This document shows positions 10,764 through 20,134 of a stretch of DNA of 64,000 bases, in pieces. The notes beneath the pieces are model-generated. The model had not been told where the DNA came from, searched no databases, and saw nothing but the letters and a program-made list of their open reading frames with translations. Numbering within the stretch: the first letter of the stretch is position 1; each line of letters begins with the position of its first letter. The position numbers and the translations under genes are program-made. The stretch lies in the NCBI RefSeq assembly GCF_003014555.1, contig NZ_PYGE01000011.1, positions 62,001-126,000 of the forward strand. Direction: 5' to 3'. This stretch comes from Haloactinopolyspora alba (GTDB lineage: Bacteria; Actinomycetota; Actinomycetes; Jiangellales; Jiangellaceae).

Positions 10764-11555
10764 ATGACGATCCCCGTCGGCGCCGAACCCGTAGGCACGT
10801 TGGTACGGCGGTGGCGTGAGCGCCGCCGCCGCAGTCAACTCGATGTCGCGCTCGCGGCGGAGATCTCCGCTCGTCATGTCAGCTTCATCGAGACCGGACG
10901 TGCGACGCCCAGCGGGCAGATGATCGAACGCCTCAGCGACGTGTTGGACGTCCCGCTCCGCGAGCGCAACACCCTCCACCTCGCCGCGGGCTTCGCCCCC
11001 GCTCACCGTGAGCGACCGTTCGAGGACCTCGGCGTGGTACGAGGGGCCGTGGACGCGGTGCTCACCGGGCAGGAACCGAACCCGGCGCTGGCCGTGAACG
11101 TGCGGTGGGAGCTGCTGACCGCGAACCGGACGATGACGGCGATGCTGGACGATGTCGCGGAGGAGCTTCGCACTCCACCGGTCAACGTGCTGAGAGCGAC
11201 CCTGCACCCCAAAGGGCTGGCACCTCGGCTCCGCAACTACGAGCAGTGGCGATCGCATCAGCTGAGGCGGGTCCGGCGTCAGCTGGAACGGACCGCGGCG
11301 CCAGGGCTCGCCGACCTTCTCGAGGAGATCAGTGCGTACCCGACGCCGACGGACGGCCAGATCGAGTCGGCAGGTCCGGCCGATCAGGATGTCGTCGTTC
11401 CCATGGTCCTGGCTTCTCCCGCCGGCGACCTGAGTTTCTGCTACGCGCTCACCGTGTTCGGGGCACCGCGCGACGTGAGCCTCGACGAGGTCGCGATCGA
11501 GACGTTCTTCGCGGCCGACGCGGCCACGGCGGACTTCATCCACTCGCTGGGATGA
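10764..11555 (+). CDS. XRE-family regulator with MmyB-like ligand domain
   Basis: 263 residues. The N-terminal HTH (VRRWRERRRRSQLDVALAAE, then ISARHVSFIETGRATPSGQM) covers residues 13-70. The rest, including NPALAVNVRWELLTANRTMT and the region after LRNYEQWRSHQLRRVRRQLE, is the MmyB-like PAS-fold domain described in actinobacterial regulators that bind small lipophilic ligands. Such genes are usually divergent from the operon they repress, here the two-gene ABC exporter 160 bases away. No obvious ribosome site precedes ATG 10764. Confidence 0.88.
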   Translation: MTIPVGAEPVGTLVRRWRERRRRSQLDVALAAEISARHVSFIETGRATPSGQMIERLSDVLDVPLRERNTLHLAAGFAPAHRERPFEDLGVVRGAVDAVLTGQEPNPALAVNVRWELLTANRTMTAMLDDVAEELRTPPVNVLRATLHPKGLAPRLRNYEQWRSHQLRRVRRQLERTAAPGLADLLEEISAYPTPTDGQIESAGPADQDVVVPMVLASPAGDLSFCYALTVFGAPRDVSLDEVAIETFFAADAATADFIHSLG

Positions 11556-11635
11556 GGAACACCTGTCATCGGCTGGAAAATGTGAGATCGGGCTGAGCGC
11601 GAATTCCACCGGACCGGAACGGGTAGCTTCGCGGT

Positions 11636-13585
11636 GTGGCCATGAACGTCGCGCAGAAGCTGATCACATCACACCTCGTGTCCGGAGAGCCCACGCCCGG
11701 CAGCGAGATCGGGCTGCGGGTCGACCACACGCTGACCCAGGACGCGACCGGCACGATGGTGATGCTCGAACTCGAGGCGATGGGCCTCGACCGTGCCCGC
11801 ACTGAGCTGAGCACCCAGTACGTCGACCACAATCTGCTGCAGGCCGACGAGCGCAACGCCGAGGACCATGCGTTCTTGCACAGTGCGTGCCGCCGCTTCG
11901 GACTGTGGTATTCCAAGGCGGGCAACGGCGTGTCCCACCCCACGCACATGCAGCGTTTCGGCCGGCCCGGGCTGACCATGGCCGGGTCGGACTCGCACAC
12001 CTGCGCCGCCGGGTGTCTGGGCATGCTCGCGGTCGGCGTCGGTGGTGTCGAGGTGGCGATGGCGATCGCAGGCGAGCCGCTGTACCTCACCATGCCGGAG
12101 ATCTGGGGAGTCGAGCTCACCGGTGAGTTGCCGCCATGGGTGTCGGCGAAAGACGTGATCCTGGAGATGCTGCGCCGGCACGACGTCGAGGGCGGCGTGA
12201 ACCGGATCATCGAGTACCACGGACCGGGCCTGGCCCACCTCTCGGCGATGGATCGGCACGTGATCGCGAACATGGGCGCCGAGCTCGGCGCCACCACCAC
12301 GGTGTTCCCCGCCGACGACGCGGTCCGGACGTTCCTGCGCGCCGAGGAACGAGAGGACGACTTCACCGAGCTGCTGGCCGACGAGGACGCGACGTACGAC
12401 GTCCATGACCATATCGACCTGGCGGCGCTCGTACCGCTGGTCGCGAAGCCCACGTCCCCGGGCAACGTCGTCCCGGTCTCGGAGGTCGCCGGCACCGAGA
12501 TCGGCCAGGCGGTGATCGGATCCAGCGCCAACCCGGGCCTGCGCGACTTCGCGATCGCCGCGGCCATGGTGCGGGGCCGGCAGAGCAGCGACGCGGTGAG
12601 CTTCGACGTCAATCCGTCCTCGCGGCAGATCTTCGAGGACCTGACGAAGACGGGCGCGACGTTCGACCTGCTCGGCGCCGGCGCGCGGCTGCACCAAACC
12701 GGCTGCCTGGGCTGCATCGGCATGGGACAGGCGCCGGCACAAGGCACCAACAGCCTTCGGACGTTCCCACGGAACTTCCCGGGCCGCAGCGGCACCCCGG
12801 ACGACTCCGTGTTCCTCTGCTCTCCCGAGACCGCCGCCGCGAGCGCACTGACCGGGACGATCACCGACCCGAGGACGTGGGCCGAGAAGTACGGCATCGA
12901 CTACCCGGCGCTCGACCTGCCGACTCTGCACAGCGTCAACACCTCGATGCTGGTCGCGCCCCTGCCGCCTGCGGAGGCGGCGAAGGTCGAGCTGGTCAAG
13001 ACGCCGAACATCTCCTCGCTCCCCGACTTCGAGGGCCTTCCTGACGAGGTGGAGCTGCCGCTCGCGCTCAAGGTCGGCGACAACCTGTCCACCGACGAGA
13101 TCTCCCCCGCCGGCGCGGCCGCACTGCCGTTCCGCTCCAACATCCCCGAACTGGCGAAGTTCACCTTCCGCCCGGCGGATCCGTCGTACGCCGAGCGAGC
13201 GGCGTCCCTCGGTGACCACGCCGTCGTCGGCGGGGAGAACTACGGCCAGGGCTCGTCGCGTGAGCACGCCGCGATCACCCCCCGCTACCTCGGGTTGCGG
13301 ATGGTGGTGGCGAAGTCGTACGCGCGCATCCACTGGCAGAACCTCGCCAACTTCGGCGTGCTCGCGCTCGAGTTCGCCGACCCCGGTGACTACGACGCAC
13401 TCGGCCGCGGCGACACCCTCGCACTGGACGGCCTGCACGAGAAGTTGCGGACCGGACGCGACCTCCACGCGCGTGTCGGTGACCGGACCATCAGGCTGCG
13501 GCACCGGCTGTCCCCCCGTCAGGTCGACATGGTGCTGACCGGCGGCGTGATCCCCGTACTGCGCCGAGAAATCCAGGGGAGTTAG
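11636..13585 (+). CDS. aconitate hydratase (short single-chain type)
   Basis: 649 residues from a GTG lying 6 bases after a TAGCTT hexamer, suggesting a leaderless message; an ATG two codons later is an alternative. Aconitase interconverts citrate and isocitrate in the TCA cycle through a 4Fe-4S cluster. Seen here: the substrate/cluster region GSDSHTCAAGCLGML, the cluster cysteines HQTGCLGCIGMGQ, and the swivel-domain active-site segment GENYGQGSSREHAA near residues 533-546. The length and sequence match the roughly 650-residue Aquifex/mitochondrial-like class rather than the 900-residue AcnA. It stands alone between unrelated operons. Confidence 0.92.
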   Translation: MAMNVAQKLITSHLVSGEPTPGSEIGLRVDHTLTQDATGTMVMLELEAMGLDRARTELSTQYVDHNLLQADERNAEDHAFLHSACRRFGLWYSKAGNGVSHPTHMQRFGRPGLTMAGSDSHTCAAGCLGMLAVGVGGVEVAMAIAGEPLYLTMPEIWGVELTGELPPWVSAKDVILEMLRRHDVEGGVNRIIEYHGPGLAHLSAMDRHVIANMGAELGATTTVFPADDAVRTFLRAEEREDDFTELLADEDATYDVHDHIDLAALVPLVAKPTSPGNVVPVSEVAGTEIGQAVIGSSANPGLRDFAIAAAMVRGRQSSDAVSFDVNPSSRQIFEDLTKTGATFDLLGAGARLHQTGCLGCIGMGQAPAQGTNSLRTFPRNFPGRSGTPDDSVFLCSPETAAASALTGTITDPRTWAEKYGIDYPALDLPTLHSVNTSMLVAPLPPAEAAKVELVKTPNISSLPDFEGLPDEVELPLALKVGDNLSTDEISPAGAAALPFRSNIPELAKFTFRPADPSYAERAASLGDHAVVGGENYGQGSSREHAAITPRYLGLRMVVAKSYARIHWQNLANFGVLALEFADPGDYDALGRGDTLALDGLHEKLRTGRDLHARVGDRTIRLRHRLSPRQVDMVLTGGVIPVLRREIQGS

Positions 13586-13596
13586 AGACCCCGAGG

Positions 13597-14445
13597 CTAG
13601 CGGTCCCCGCGGTCCGCGTACCTGACGTGGATGTCGCCGGTGCTCGTGGTGACGTCGATGGTGCGCTCCGGAGCGGCGTCCGGGTCCTGCGCCACGTCCA
13701 CCTGCTGCTCCCCCGTGTTCGTCCGCGCGTCCACCCGGTACGGGCCACCACTGCGGGGCACCTCGATGGTCACGTCTCCGGTCCTCGCCGCGGCGGTGAG
13801 CCGTTCGGGCGGTTCGGCGAAGCGCAGCGTCACATCACCGGTGCTGACCTCCGCGTCGACCCTGTCCGAGCGCAGGCCCGAGCCGGTGATGTCGCCCGTG
13901 GTCGCCCGTGCGGTCAGCGGCCCGGAGACGTCCTCGACGGTGATGCTGCCCGTGGTCGCGCTCAGCCCCAGCTGACCGCCGAGCTGGCCCACCTCGATCG
14001 ATCCGGTGGTCGAGCCGACGTCGGCTCCGGCGTCGCGCGGCACCTGCGCCGCGTACTCGACCGAACAGACCTGCCCGATCCAGGACAGGAGCGAGTCCGG
14101 GCATCGGCCGTCGACGCGGAGCGTGTCGCCGCTCCACGTCTCGTCGACGCTCGGTTCGCCGCCGGACCAGCGTCGTGCGTGCTGCGTCTCGACCCGCCCG
14201 GCGTCGCCGCCGGCGATGGTGACCTTCCCGCGGTCCACGTCCACCTGCACGTGCGCGGCCGAGCGCGGATACGTCTGCGACGCGTACCGGGTCTCCGTCG
14301 ACGTCCGCTGCAACGCGGCGACGATTCCGGTAACCCCGATGACCAGCGCCGCCGCAGCGAGAACGGCGCCCGTCACCAGCCACACCCGGCGTACCGTGCC
14401 ACGCGCCGCGTTCGGGGTCTTCGGTCCTGGTGCGGACTCGGTCAT
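13597..14445 (-). CDS. DUF4097 (beta-helical adhesin-like) membrane protein
   Basis: 282 residues: a short cytoplasmic start, one transmembrane segment (VWLVTGAVLAAAALVIGVTGIVAA, quoted in part: LAAAALVIGVTGIV) and an exported beta-strand repeat region. The repeat signature is the recurring TGxI/TGDV pattern: GSTTGSIEVG, SATTGSITVED, RATTGDITGS, EVSTGDVTLRF, ARTGDVTIEV, TSTGDIHVRY. DUF4097 proteins form right-handed beta helices, and the role is often cell-envelope related. Its ATG overlaps the stop of the response-regulator gene (ATGA), making it the last gene of the kinase-regulator-DUF4097 operon. It may be the sensed or regulated envelope component (inference). Confidence 0.85.
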   Translation of the reverse strand: MTESAPGPKTPNAARGTVRRVWLVTGAVLAAAALVIGVTGIVAALQRTSTETRYASQTYPRSAAHVQVDVDRGKVTIAGGDAGRVETQHARRWSGGEPSVDETWSGDTLRVDGRCPDSLLSWIGQVCSVEYAAQVPRDAGADVGSTTGSIEVGQLGGQLGLSATTGSITVEDVSGPLTARATTGDITGSGLRSDRVDAEVSTGDVTLRFAEPPERLTAAARTGDVTIEVPRSGGPYRVDARTNTGEQQVDVAQDPDAAPERTIDVTTSTGDIHVRYADRGDR

Positions 14446-15098
14446 CTGGTGTCCTCCCGGACTTGTAGGAACTGCAGCACGGCGAGCACCCGGCGGTTGT
14501 CACTGTCGGTCGGGGTGATGTCGAGCTTGGTGAAGATGCTGTTGATGTGCTTGGCGACCGCGCTCTCGCTGAGCACCAGAGCCTGCGCGATGCCGGCGTT
14601 GGAGCGGCCCTCGGCCATCAGGGCCAGCACCTCCCGCTCGCGCGCGGTGAGCCGGTCCAGCGAGTCGCTCCGCCGGCGCACGAGCAGCTGCGACACGACC
14701 TCCGAGTCCAGCGCCGTGCCGCCGGCCGCGACCCGGTGGACGGCGTCCAGGAACTCGGGCACGTCGGCGACACGGTCCTTCAGCAGGTATCCGACGCCGC
14801 TGGTCTCACCGGTCAGCAGATCGACGGCGTATCGCTCCTCGACGTACTGCGACAGCATCAGGATCGCGGTGTCCGGGAACTGCCGGCGCAGGACCAGTGC
14901 GGCGCGCAGCCCTTCGTCGGTGTGGTCGGGCGGCATGCGCACGTCGATCACCGCCAGGTCGGGACGGTGTTGCTCGGCGCAGCGGAGCAACGCGTCGCCG
15001 TCGCCGACGGTGCCGACGACGTCGATGCCGGCCGTCTGCAGAAGCCGAGCCAGCCCCTCGCGAAGCAGTACGGAATCCTCGGCGATCACAACTCGCAT
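14442..15098 (-). CDS. NarL/LuxR-family response regulator
   Basis: 218 residues. The receiver domain (residues 1-120) has the acidic pair E7-D8 (VVIAEDSVLL), phosphoacceptor D52 in VIDVRMP and the lysine of LLKDRV. The LuxR helix-turn-helix lies in the last 65 residues (LDRLTAREREVLALMAEGRS, LVLSESAVAKHINSIFTKL). It overlaps the 3' end of the histidine-kinase gene by 13 bases and the start of the DUF4097 gene by 4. It is therefore the phosphorylated output of that kinase. Confidence 0.93.
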   Translation of the reverse strand: MRVVIAEDSVLLREGLARLLQTAGIDVVGTVGDGDALLRCAEQHRPDLAVIDVRMPPDHTDEGLRAALVLRRQFPDTAILMLSQYVEERYAVDLLTGETSGVGYLLKDRVADVPEFLDAVHRVAAGGTALDSEVVSQLLVRRRSDSLDRLTAREREVLALMAEGRSNAGIAQALVLSESAVAKHINSIFTKLDITPTDSDNRRVLAVLQFLQVREDTR

Positions 15099-16363
15099 GG
15101 CATCTCCGCCGTCACCGTGGTGGGCCCGCCGGCCGGGCTGTCGACATGCAACGTCCCGTCCACCGAGCGCACTCGCCCGTCCAGGCCGTGCAGACCGGTT
15201 CCCCGGCCCGCGTCCGCGCCGCCTCGTCCGTCGTCGGTCACACGCACTCGCAGACGATCCCGGTGCCGTTCGATCGTCACCTCGATTCCCGTGGCGCCCG
15301 CATGTGCGACGGCGTTCGTCAGCGCCTCGGACACGACGAAGTACGCGACAGCCTCGACCTCGGGTGCCGCACGTTCGGAAACCTTCACGTCCAGCCGCAC
15401 CGGAACCGGCGACCGGGCCGCGATGCCCGACAGCGCCGCGTCGAGGCCGCGGTCGTCGAGCACCGCCGGGTGCATGCCACGTACCAGGTCGCGGAGTTCG
15501 ACCAGCGCCTGTTTCGCTTCGTCGTGCGCCTGCGCGATCGCCTCTCGTGCCGGCTCCGGCGCGTCGGTAAGGTTCGTGCGCGCGACGCCGAGGTTCACCG
15601 CCAGCGACGTCAGCCGCTGCTGCGCCCCGTCGTGCAGGTCGCGTTCGATCCGGCGGCGTTCCGCGTCGGCGGCGTCGACCGTGCTGTCCCGGCTGGCGGC
15701 CAGCGAGGCGACCCGCCGGGTCAGCTCCTCGGCCGGGTCGGCCCCCAGCAACGCTCGACCGACCGTCGCGTCCACCGCGGCCAGGGCACGCGCCACCCAC
15801 GGCGCGACGACCAGCAGCACCACCCCGGCCGCCGTCAGGCCCGCGGACGCATCGACACCGATCCCGGCGACGGAGGCCGCGTAGCCGATGGCCGGCGCGA
15901 GTGCCAGCCCGGCCGACCAGACGCCGATCACGACCACGGCGGCGACGAGCCCGAACACACCCGCGAACAGGTGGTAGCCGAGCTGACGCCAGGTGCTTCG
16001 ATCCCGCAGCTCGTGCAGGATCCGGCGTCCGAACCGCTCCCGGGGTGCCGCCGCCGGTTCACGCGGTATCGACACGTCCAGGAACGCCTCGAACCGGGAC
16101 CGCTGGATCGCCGTGAACACCCGGCCGAGGACCAGCAGCGACAGCAGCGCGATCGCCGCCCCGATCAGCGTCGGCAGCAGGACCACGGTCAGCACCAGCA
16201 ACGTCAGCACGACGACGAAGCTCACCAGCCCGACGACGGCGCCGGTGACGACGTGGCTGGTGGCGCGCCAGGTCTGCGGTGACCAGAGCGCACGCACGAC
16301 CGTGCCGGGCAGGCTTCGCCGCTCGTCGGCGGTGGTCGCGGTGGAGGTCACTGGGGATGCCAC
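15086..16363 (-). CDS. membrane sensor histidine kinase (HisKA_3 type)
   Basis: 425 residues. Four or more hydrophobic segments occupy residues 38-80 and 130-195 and include a putative-sensor region. The dimerisation and phosphorylation helix ERRRIERDLHDGAQQRL carries H244. The HATPase_c boxes follow: N-box around VSEALTNAVAHA and G-box VTDDGRGGADAGRGTGLHGL. The GTG start lies 8 bases after a TATAAC hexamer, suggesting a leaderless transcript. It is the first gene of the operon with the NarL-type regulator and DUF4097 protein. The signal is unknown but likely arises in the membrane or envelope. Confidence 0.93.
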   Translation of the reverse strand: MASPVTSTATTADERRSLPGTVVRALWSPQTWRATSHVVTGAVVGLVSFVVVLTLLVLTVVLLPTLIGAAIALLSLLVLGRVFTAIQRSRFEAFLDVSIPREPAAAPRERFGRRILHELRDRSTWRQLGYHLFAGVFGLVAAVVVIGVWSAGLALAPAIGYAASVAGIGVDASAGLTAAGVVLLVVAPWVARALAAVDATVGRALLGADPAEELTRRVASLAASRDSTVDAADAERRRIERDLHDGAQQRLTSLAVNLGVARTNLTDAPEPAREAIAQAHDEAKQALVELRDLVRGMHPAVLDDRGLDAALSGIAARSPVPVRLDVKVSERAAPEVEAVAYFVVSEALTNAVAHAGATGIEVTIERHRDRLRVRVTDDGRGGADAGRGTGLHGLDGRVRSVDGTLHVDSPAGGPTTVTAEMPCEL

Positions 16364-16533
16364 CGGTTCAGGTTATAGACGGCCGAGCGCGCACGGCGAT
16401 GGCGCAGCCACCAGGAACGAGGGTGCAAGAAGGTGCACCCCGGGTCGGGTCCTGCGGTTACCGACACGGCGCCGGTGGCGACGGCAGGCTGCGGTCACAG
16501 ACCGAACGATCCCACCACCACGAAGGGACGACC

Positions 16534-18174
16534 ATGCCTGTGCACCGCGCAGCGCTGGTGGCGGCGGTGACCGCCGGCACGATCCTCGCCACCACCACCG
16601 CATACGCAGCCTCGGACGGTCCGCGGGACGATGCCGCCCCGGAGCGGGCACGCACGCCGGACCAGGTCGAGGCCCCGCTCCCCGAGCTCACCTGGGAACC
16701 GTGCGACGACGACCTGCAGTGCACGAAGGCGCAGGTGCCGCTCGACTACGACGACCCGTCCGGCCGGACGACCGAGCTCGCCCTCGCCCGGCGCCCGGCC
16801 GACGAGCCGGACGCGCGTATCGGCACCCTGTTCGTCAATCCCGGCGGGCCCGGCGAGCCGGCCCTCGAGTACATGTCCTGGTACGCCGAGAACCTCCCGC
16901 CGGCCGTGCTCGAGCGGTTCGACGTGGTCGGGATCGATCCGCGCGGGATCGGCGCCAGCGCCCCGCTGCAGTGTCGTCCCGGCGACGGCGACGGCGACGT
17001 GCCCGAGCCGCCGTCGGTGCAGTTCCCCGTCACCAAACGTGAGGCGCACGAGAAGCTGCGGTACGACCGTCGAGTTCGCCGTGCCTGCGCCACCGGGGCG
17101 AACCCGATCATCGACCACATGACGACGGCCGACACCGCGCGCGACATGGACCTCGTCCGGCAGGCCGTCGGAGACGAGCAGCTGACGTACTACGGCATCT
17201 CGTACGGCAGTTACCTCGGCGCGACGTATGCGGCGATGTTCCCGGAGCGGATCCGCGCCATGGTCGTCGACGGGGTGATGGACCCGATCGGCTACGCGAC
17301 CGGGCACGACGACGCGGACGCGGACCTCCCGGTCACCGCCCGCTGGGGCAGCGCGGCCGGCGCGTGGAAGACGCTGACGCGCGCGTTCGCCGAGTGTGAC
17401 CGGGTCGGACCGGAGCGTTGCGCGACCGCCGGCGAATCGACGGCGACATGGATGCGCATCGTCGAGCGGCTGAAGCAGGGGCCGGTCCGCCTGGACGGCG
17501 AGCGGCTGACCTACCAGGACGTCGTCACGCACGCCGACGCCGCGCTGCGTGACGTCACGGCGCTGCGGCCGTTCATGTCGTTCCTCGACGCGACGGACGA
17601 CGCGCTGTCCGGGACCGCGGACGAGGAGGCACGATCCGATGCCGCCGCCGCGTACACCCGGCTGCGACAGCACCTGTCGAGCTCCGAACCGGCCGCCACA
17701 TCGAGCGACGGCGCCCTGACGCCGCGGACCGAGGCGGTCATCTGCGCCGACAGTGCCAACCCCGAAAGCCCGCGGAGCTGGATCGACGCCGGTGCGCGCG
17801 CTGACCGAGCGGCGCCGTGGTTCGGCCGGTTCTGGACGTGGCGGTCGTCGTCGTGCGCACAGTGGCCGGGCTCGTCTGCCGACGCGTACCGAGGCCCGTT
17901 CGAGACCGACACGTCCGCCCCCGTGCTCCTGGTGGCCACCCTCCATGATCCGGCGACGCCGATCAGCGGTGCCCGGACCCTCAACACGTTGCTGGACGGC
18001 TCCCGGATGCTGACCGTGGACGGCTGGGGGCACGGCGCATTGGGCGAGAGTGCCTGCCTGGCTTCCCACGCCAGGGACTACCTGGTGTCGGGTGTGCTGC
18101 CGCCGGCCGGCACGGTCTGCGAACAGGACGACAAGCCGTTCCCGCTCACGGAAGGTGAGCGAAGTAGCCGATAG
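16534..18174 (+). CDS. secreted alpha/beta hydrolase, tripeptidyl-aminopeptidase (S33) type
   Basis: 546 residues from ATG 16534, preceded by an AAGGGA ribosome site; an upstream in-frame extension lacks a signal peptide and is rejected. Residues 1-26 are a Sec-type signal peptide ending in TTAYA-A. The catalytic triad can be placed: S223 in GISYGSYLG, D472 in LHDPATP and H500 in GWGHGALGES. Oxyanion-region NPGGPGEPALEY is typical of the SlpD/SlpE-like mycelial proteases, which remove tripeptides from N-termini. The C-terminal part from about residue 430 is the TAP-like lid/C-terminal domain with paired cysteines. It is followed 15 bases later by the MpaB-type gene. Confidence 0.9.
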   Translation: MPVHRAALVAAVTAGTILATTTAYAASDGPRDDAAPERARTPDQVEAPLPELTWEPCDDDLQCTKAQVPLDYDDPSGRTTELALARRPADEPDARIGTLFVNPGGPGEPALEYMSWYAENLPPAVLERFDVVGIDPRGIGASAPLQCRPGDGDGDVPEPPSVQFPVTKREAHEKLRYDRRVRRACATGANPIIDHMTTADTARDMDLVRQAVGDEQLTYYGISYGSYLGATYAAMFPERIRAMVVDGVMDPIGYATGHDDADADLPVTARWGSAAGAWKTLTRAFAECDRVGPERCATAGESTATWMRIVERLKQGPVRLDGERLTYQDVVTHADAALRDVTALRPFMSFLDATDDALSGTADEEARSDAAAAYTRLRQHLSSSEPAATSSDGALTPRTEAVICADSANPESPRSWIDAGARADRAAPWFGRFWTWRSSSCAQWPGSSADAYRGPFETDTSAPVLLVATLHDPATPISGARTLNTLLDGSRMLTVDGWGHGALGESACLASHARDYLVSGVLPPAGTVCEQDDKPFPLTEGERSSR

Positions 18175-18189
18175 TGGGATCATCGGTGT

Positions 18190-19035
18190 ATGCAGGGCAC
18201 CGAGAGTGATCTCGGGCTGTTCGGTCCGGACAGTGTCAGCTGGCGGGTGCACCGCGAGCCGGTTCTGTGGCTGGCCGGGATCAGGGCGCTGTACCTGCAG
18301 GCGCTGCATCCTCGCGCGGTCGCCGGCGTCGTGCAGAACTCCGACTTCCGGCGCGACTGCTGGGCCCGGCTGATGCGCACGGCCGAGTACGTCGGCACGG
18401 TCGTCTACGGCACCACCGATGATGCCGAGGCGGCCGGCCGGCGCGTGCGCGCCGTGCACGACCGGTTGCGCGGCGTCGACCCGTTCACCGGCGAACGGTT
18501 CCGCGTGGACGACCCGGAACTGCTCCGCTGGGTGCACGTCACCGAGGTGGAGTCGTTCGTCACCACGGCCCGGCGCGCCGGGCTGGCGCTCACCGACGAC
18601 GAGACGGACGCCTACTACACCGAGCAGGTCCGGGCCGCGGCGCTGGTCGGCCTCGACCCGTCGACGGTGCCGGCCGCCACGTCCGAGGTGCACGACTATT
18701 ACGAGCGGATGCGTCCCGAGCTCACGCTGACCGCGGAGGGCCGCGACGTCGCCCGATTCCTCGCCGCTCCCCCGATGCCGCGCGCCCTGGCGTGGACCGT
18801 CGGCCGCCCGGCCTGGCTCAGCGTCTCCGGCGTCGCGTTCGCCCTGCTCCCCCGCTGGGCGCGGCGGCTATACCGGATGCCGGGACTGCCGACCACGGAC
18901 GTCGCGGCCAGTCTCGCCTCGCACGCACTACGTGACGTGGTGCGGGTGCTACCGGTGCGCGACGGCCCGATCTACCACGACGCCATGCGCCGTGCCGAGG
19001 CCGTCCGGTCAGGTCAGAAAGCCGCCGACCGTTGA
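18190..19035 (+). CDS. MpaB/DUF2236-family oxygenase-like protein
   Basis: 281 residues with the family pattern: the N-terminal SVSWRVHREPVLWLAGIRALY, the heme-ligand-bearing QALHPRAVAGVVQNSD, the aromatic/arginine segment (CWARLMRTAEYVGTVVYGTT), then VHVTEVESFVTTARR with the conserved HVTE-type motif. DUF2236/MpaB proteins are heme b proteins related to latex-clearing protein and mycophenolic-acid-pathway oxygenase; a physiological substrate is rarely known. It follows the S33 hydrolase gene by 15 bases on the same strand, so the two may be co-transcribed. There is no signal peptide. Confidence 0.85.
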   Translation: MQGTESDLGLFGPDSVSWRVHREPVLWLAGIRALYLQALHPRAVAGVVQNSDFRRDCWARLMRTAEYVGTVVYGTTDDAEAAGRRVRAVHDRLRGVDPFTGERFRVDDPELLRWVHVTEVESFVTTARRAGLALTDDETDAYYTEQVRAAALVGLDPSTVPAATSEVHDYYERMRPELTLTAEGRDVARFLAAPPMPRALAWTVGRPAWLSVSGVAFALLPRWARRLYRMPGLPTTDVAASLASHALRDVVRVLPVRDGPIYHDAMRRAEAVRSGQKAADR

Positions 19036-19294
19036 CACGAAGCCGTCCTGACGCGGCACGCTCGTCCGTTGCCCGCGTCCGCAGCAGACGGTCGTCGTTC
19101 GTTTTGGGTGACACAACGGTCACGAGTTGCCTCCTGTGTCAACCTCGCGGGAGGAATGCATAGGCCCGCCCGGCCTGCCTGGTCCCCGAAGTCGTCCAGA
19201 GGGGCGGCCCACTACTGATCACAGTGTCAGCTTCATGCCCTCGTGACTCCCGCCCACGCCATCAGTACGCCGCCCACGCTTCAAAAGCGCTCTC
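19036..19294. other. non-coding stretch with a gene-tail remnant
   Basis: No supportable gene. It holds the duplicated acetyltransferase tail at 19217-19248 and a short direct repeat (CGCCCACGC near 19250 and 19269). Confidence 0.6.
19217..19248 (-). pseudogene. remnant: last nine codons of a GNAT acetyltransferase gene
   Basis: These 32 bases match 21658-21689 with a single mismatch. On the minus strand they read SHEGMKLTL followed by TGA, the exact end of the intact acetyltransferase at 21660-22103. Nothing upstream of this point continues the gene, so it is a scar of a second copy or of a rearrangement. Confidence 0.75.
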
Positions 19295-20134
19295 TCAGCT
19301 CAAGAACTCCGTGGTCGTCGACACGAACCTGTCCGTGTCGTCGAGCCACGGGAAGTGCCCGGCACCGTGCTGGACGACGAGGTCGGCGTGCGGGAACAAC
19401 GCGGCGAACTCGGCCATCGCATCGGGCGGTGAGTTCAGGTCGACCTGACCTGCGAGCAGGAGGACGGGACGTTGGAACCGCGCGACGGCGGCACGTGTGC
19501 GGTCCGGGTCGAACGCGCCCTCGGCGAAGAACACATTGGCGGCCGCGTGGTTCTTCTGGTGCTCCGCCGCAGCGCGATGCTCCCGTGCCGCATCGTCCCA
19601 GCGGCCGTAGAGGAACGGGTCGATCTCCCGCCACGCGTCGGCGGTCGCGTTGCCGGCGATGATCTCCTCCAGCGCAGCGGAGGCCGACGGGAACCATGCC
19701 TCACCGTCACGGCTCCGTGCCGTCTCACGCCGGAGGTCCGCGGTCACCGTGATGCCGACCGCCAGGACGCTTGGAGTGATCAGCGCGAGCTTTCCGACGC
19801 GTTCGGGGTGGCGGGCCAGGTACTGCACGGCCACGTTCGTCCCGGCGGAGTGGGCGAGCAGATCCAGCCGCTCGAGGCCCAGGTGTTCACGCAGCGCCTC
19901 CACGTCGTCGACGAGCCGGTCGCAGCGGCAGGACGCGGTGTCATGCGGCTCCGCGGACCGGCCTGTTCCGCGCAGATCCAGCATGACCAGCTGACGGTGC
20001 TCGGACAGGCCACCGAGATCGCCGAGATACGCGGAGTCCTGCATCGGCCCGCCGGGCAAGCAGACCACGGGAGAACCTTCTCCGAATACGTGGTACGCCA
20101 GCTCGGTCCCGTCGTGCGCGGCGAAGGTCGGCAT
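19295..20134 (-). CDS. alpha/beta hydrolase, proline-iminopeptidase-like
   Basis: 279 residues from ATG 20134 (MPTFAAHDGTELAYHVFGEG); a longer in-frame reading adds 29 unlikely residues. The fold landmarks are the oxyanion strand PVVCLPGGPMQDSAYLG, the nucleophile elbow LLAHSAGTNVAVQ, the acid region LLLAGQVDLNSPP and the catalytic His in HGAGHFPWLDD. The GGP motif after the first strand and the segment DLRGTGRSAEP resemble S33 proline iminopeptidases and epoxide-hydrolase-like enzymes. The substrate cannot be assigned. It is flanked on both sides by degenerate sequence. Confidence 0.87.
   Translation of the reverse strand: MPTFAAHDGTELAYHVFGEGSPVVCLPGGPMQDSAYLGDLGGLSEHRQLVMLDLRGTGRSAEPHDTASCRCDRLVDDVEALREHLGLERLDLLAHSAGTNVAVQYLARHPERVGKLALITPSVLAVGITVTADLRRETARSRDGEAWFPSASAALEEIIAGNATADAWREIDPFLYGRWDDAAREHRAAAEHQKNHAAANVFFAEGAFDPDRTRAAVARFQRPVLLLAGQVDLNSPPDAMAEFAALFPHADLVVQHGAGHFPWLDDTDRFVSTTTEFLS

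Noticed and set aside
11669..13504. 611-residue minus-strand frame across the aconitase gene
   Set aside because: Shadow of a clearly conserved enzyme; no family-like motif.
16495..18693. 732-residue minus-strand frame opposite the S33 hydrolase
   Set aside because: Shadow frame; the plus strand has signal peptide, triad and ribosome site.
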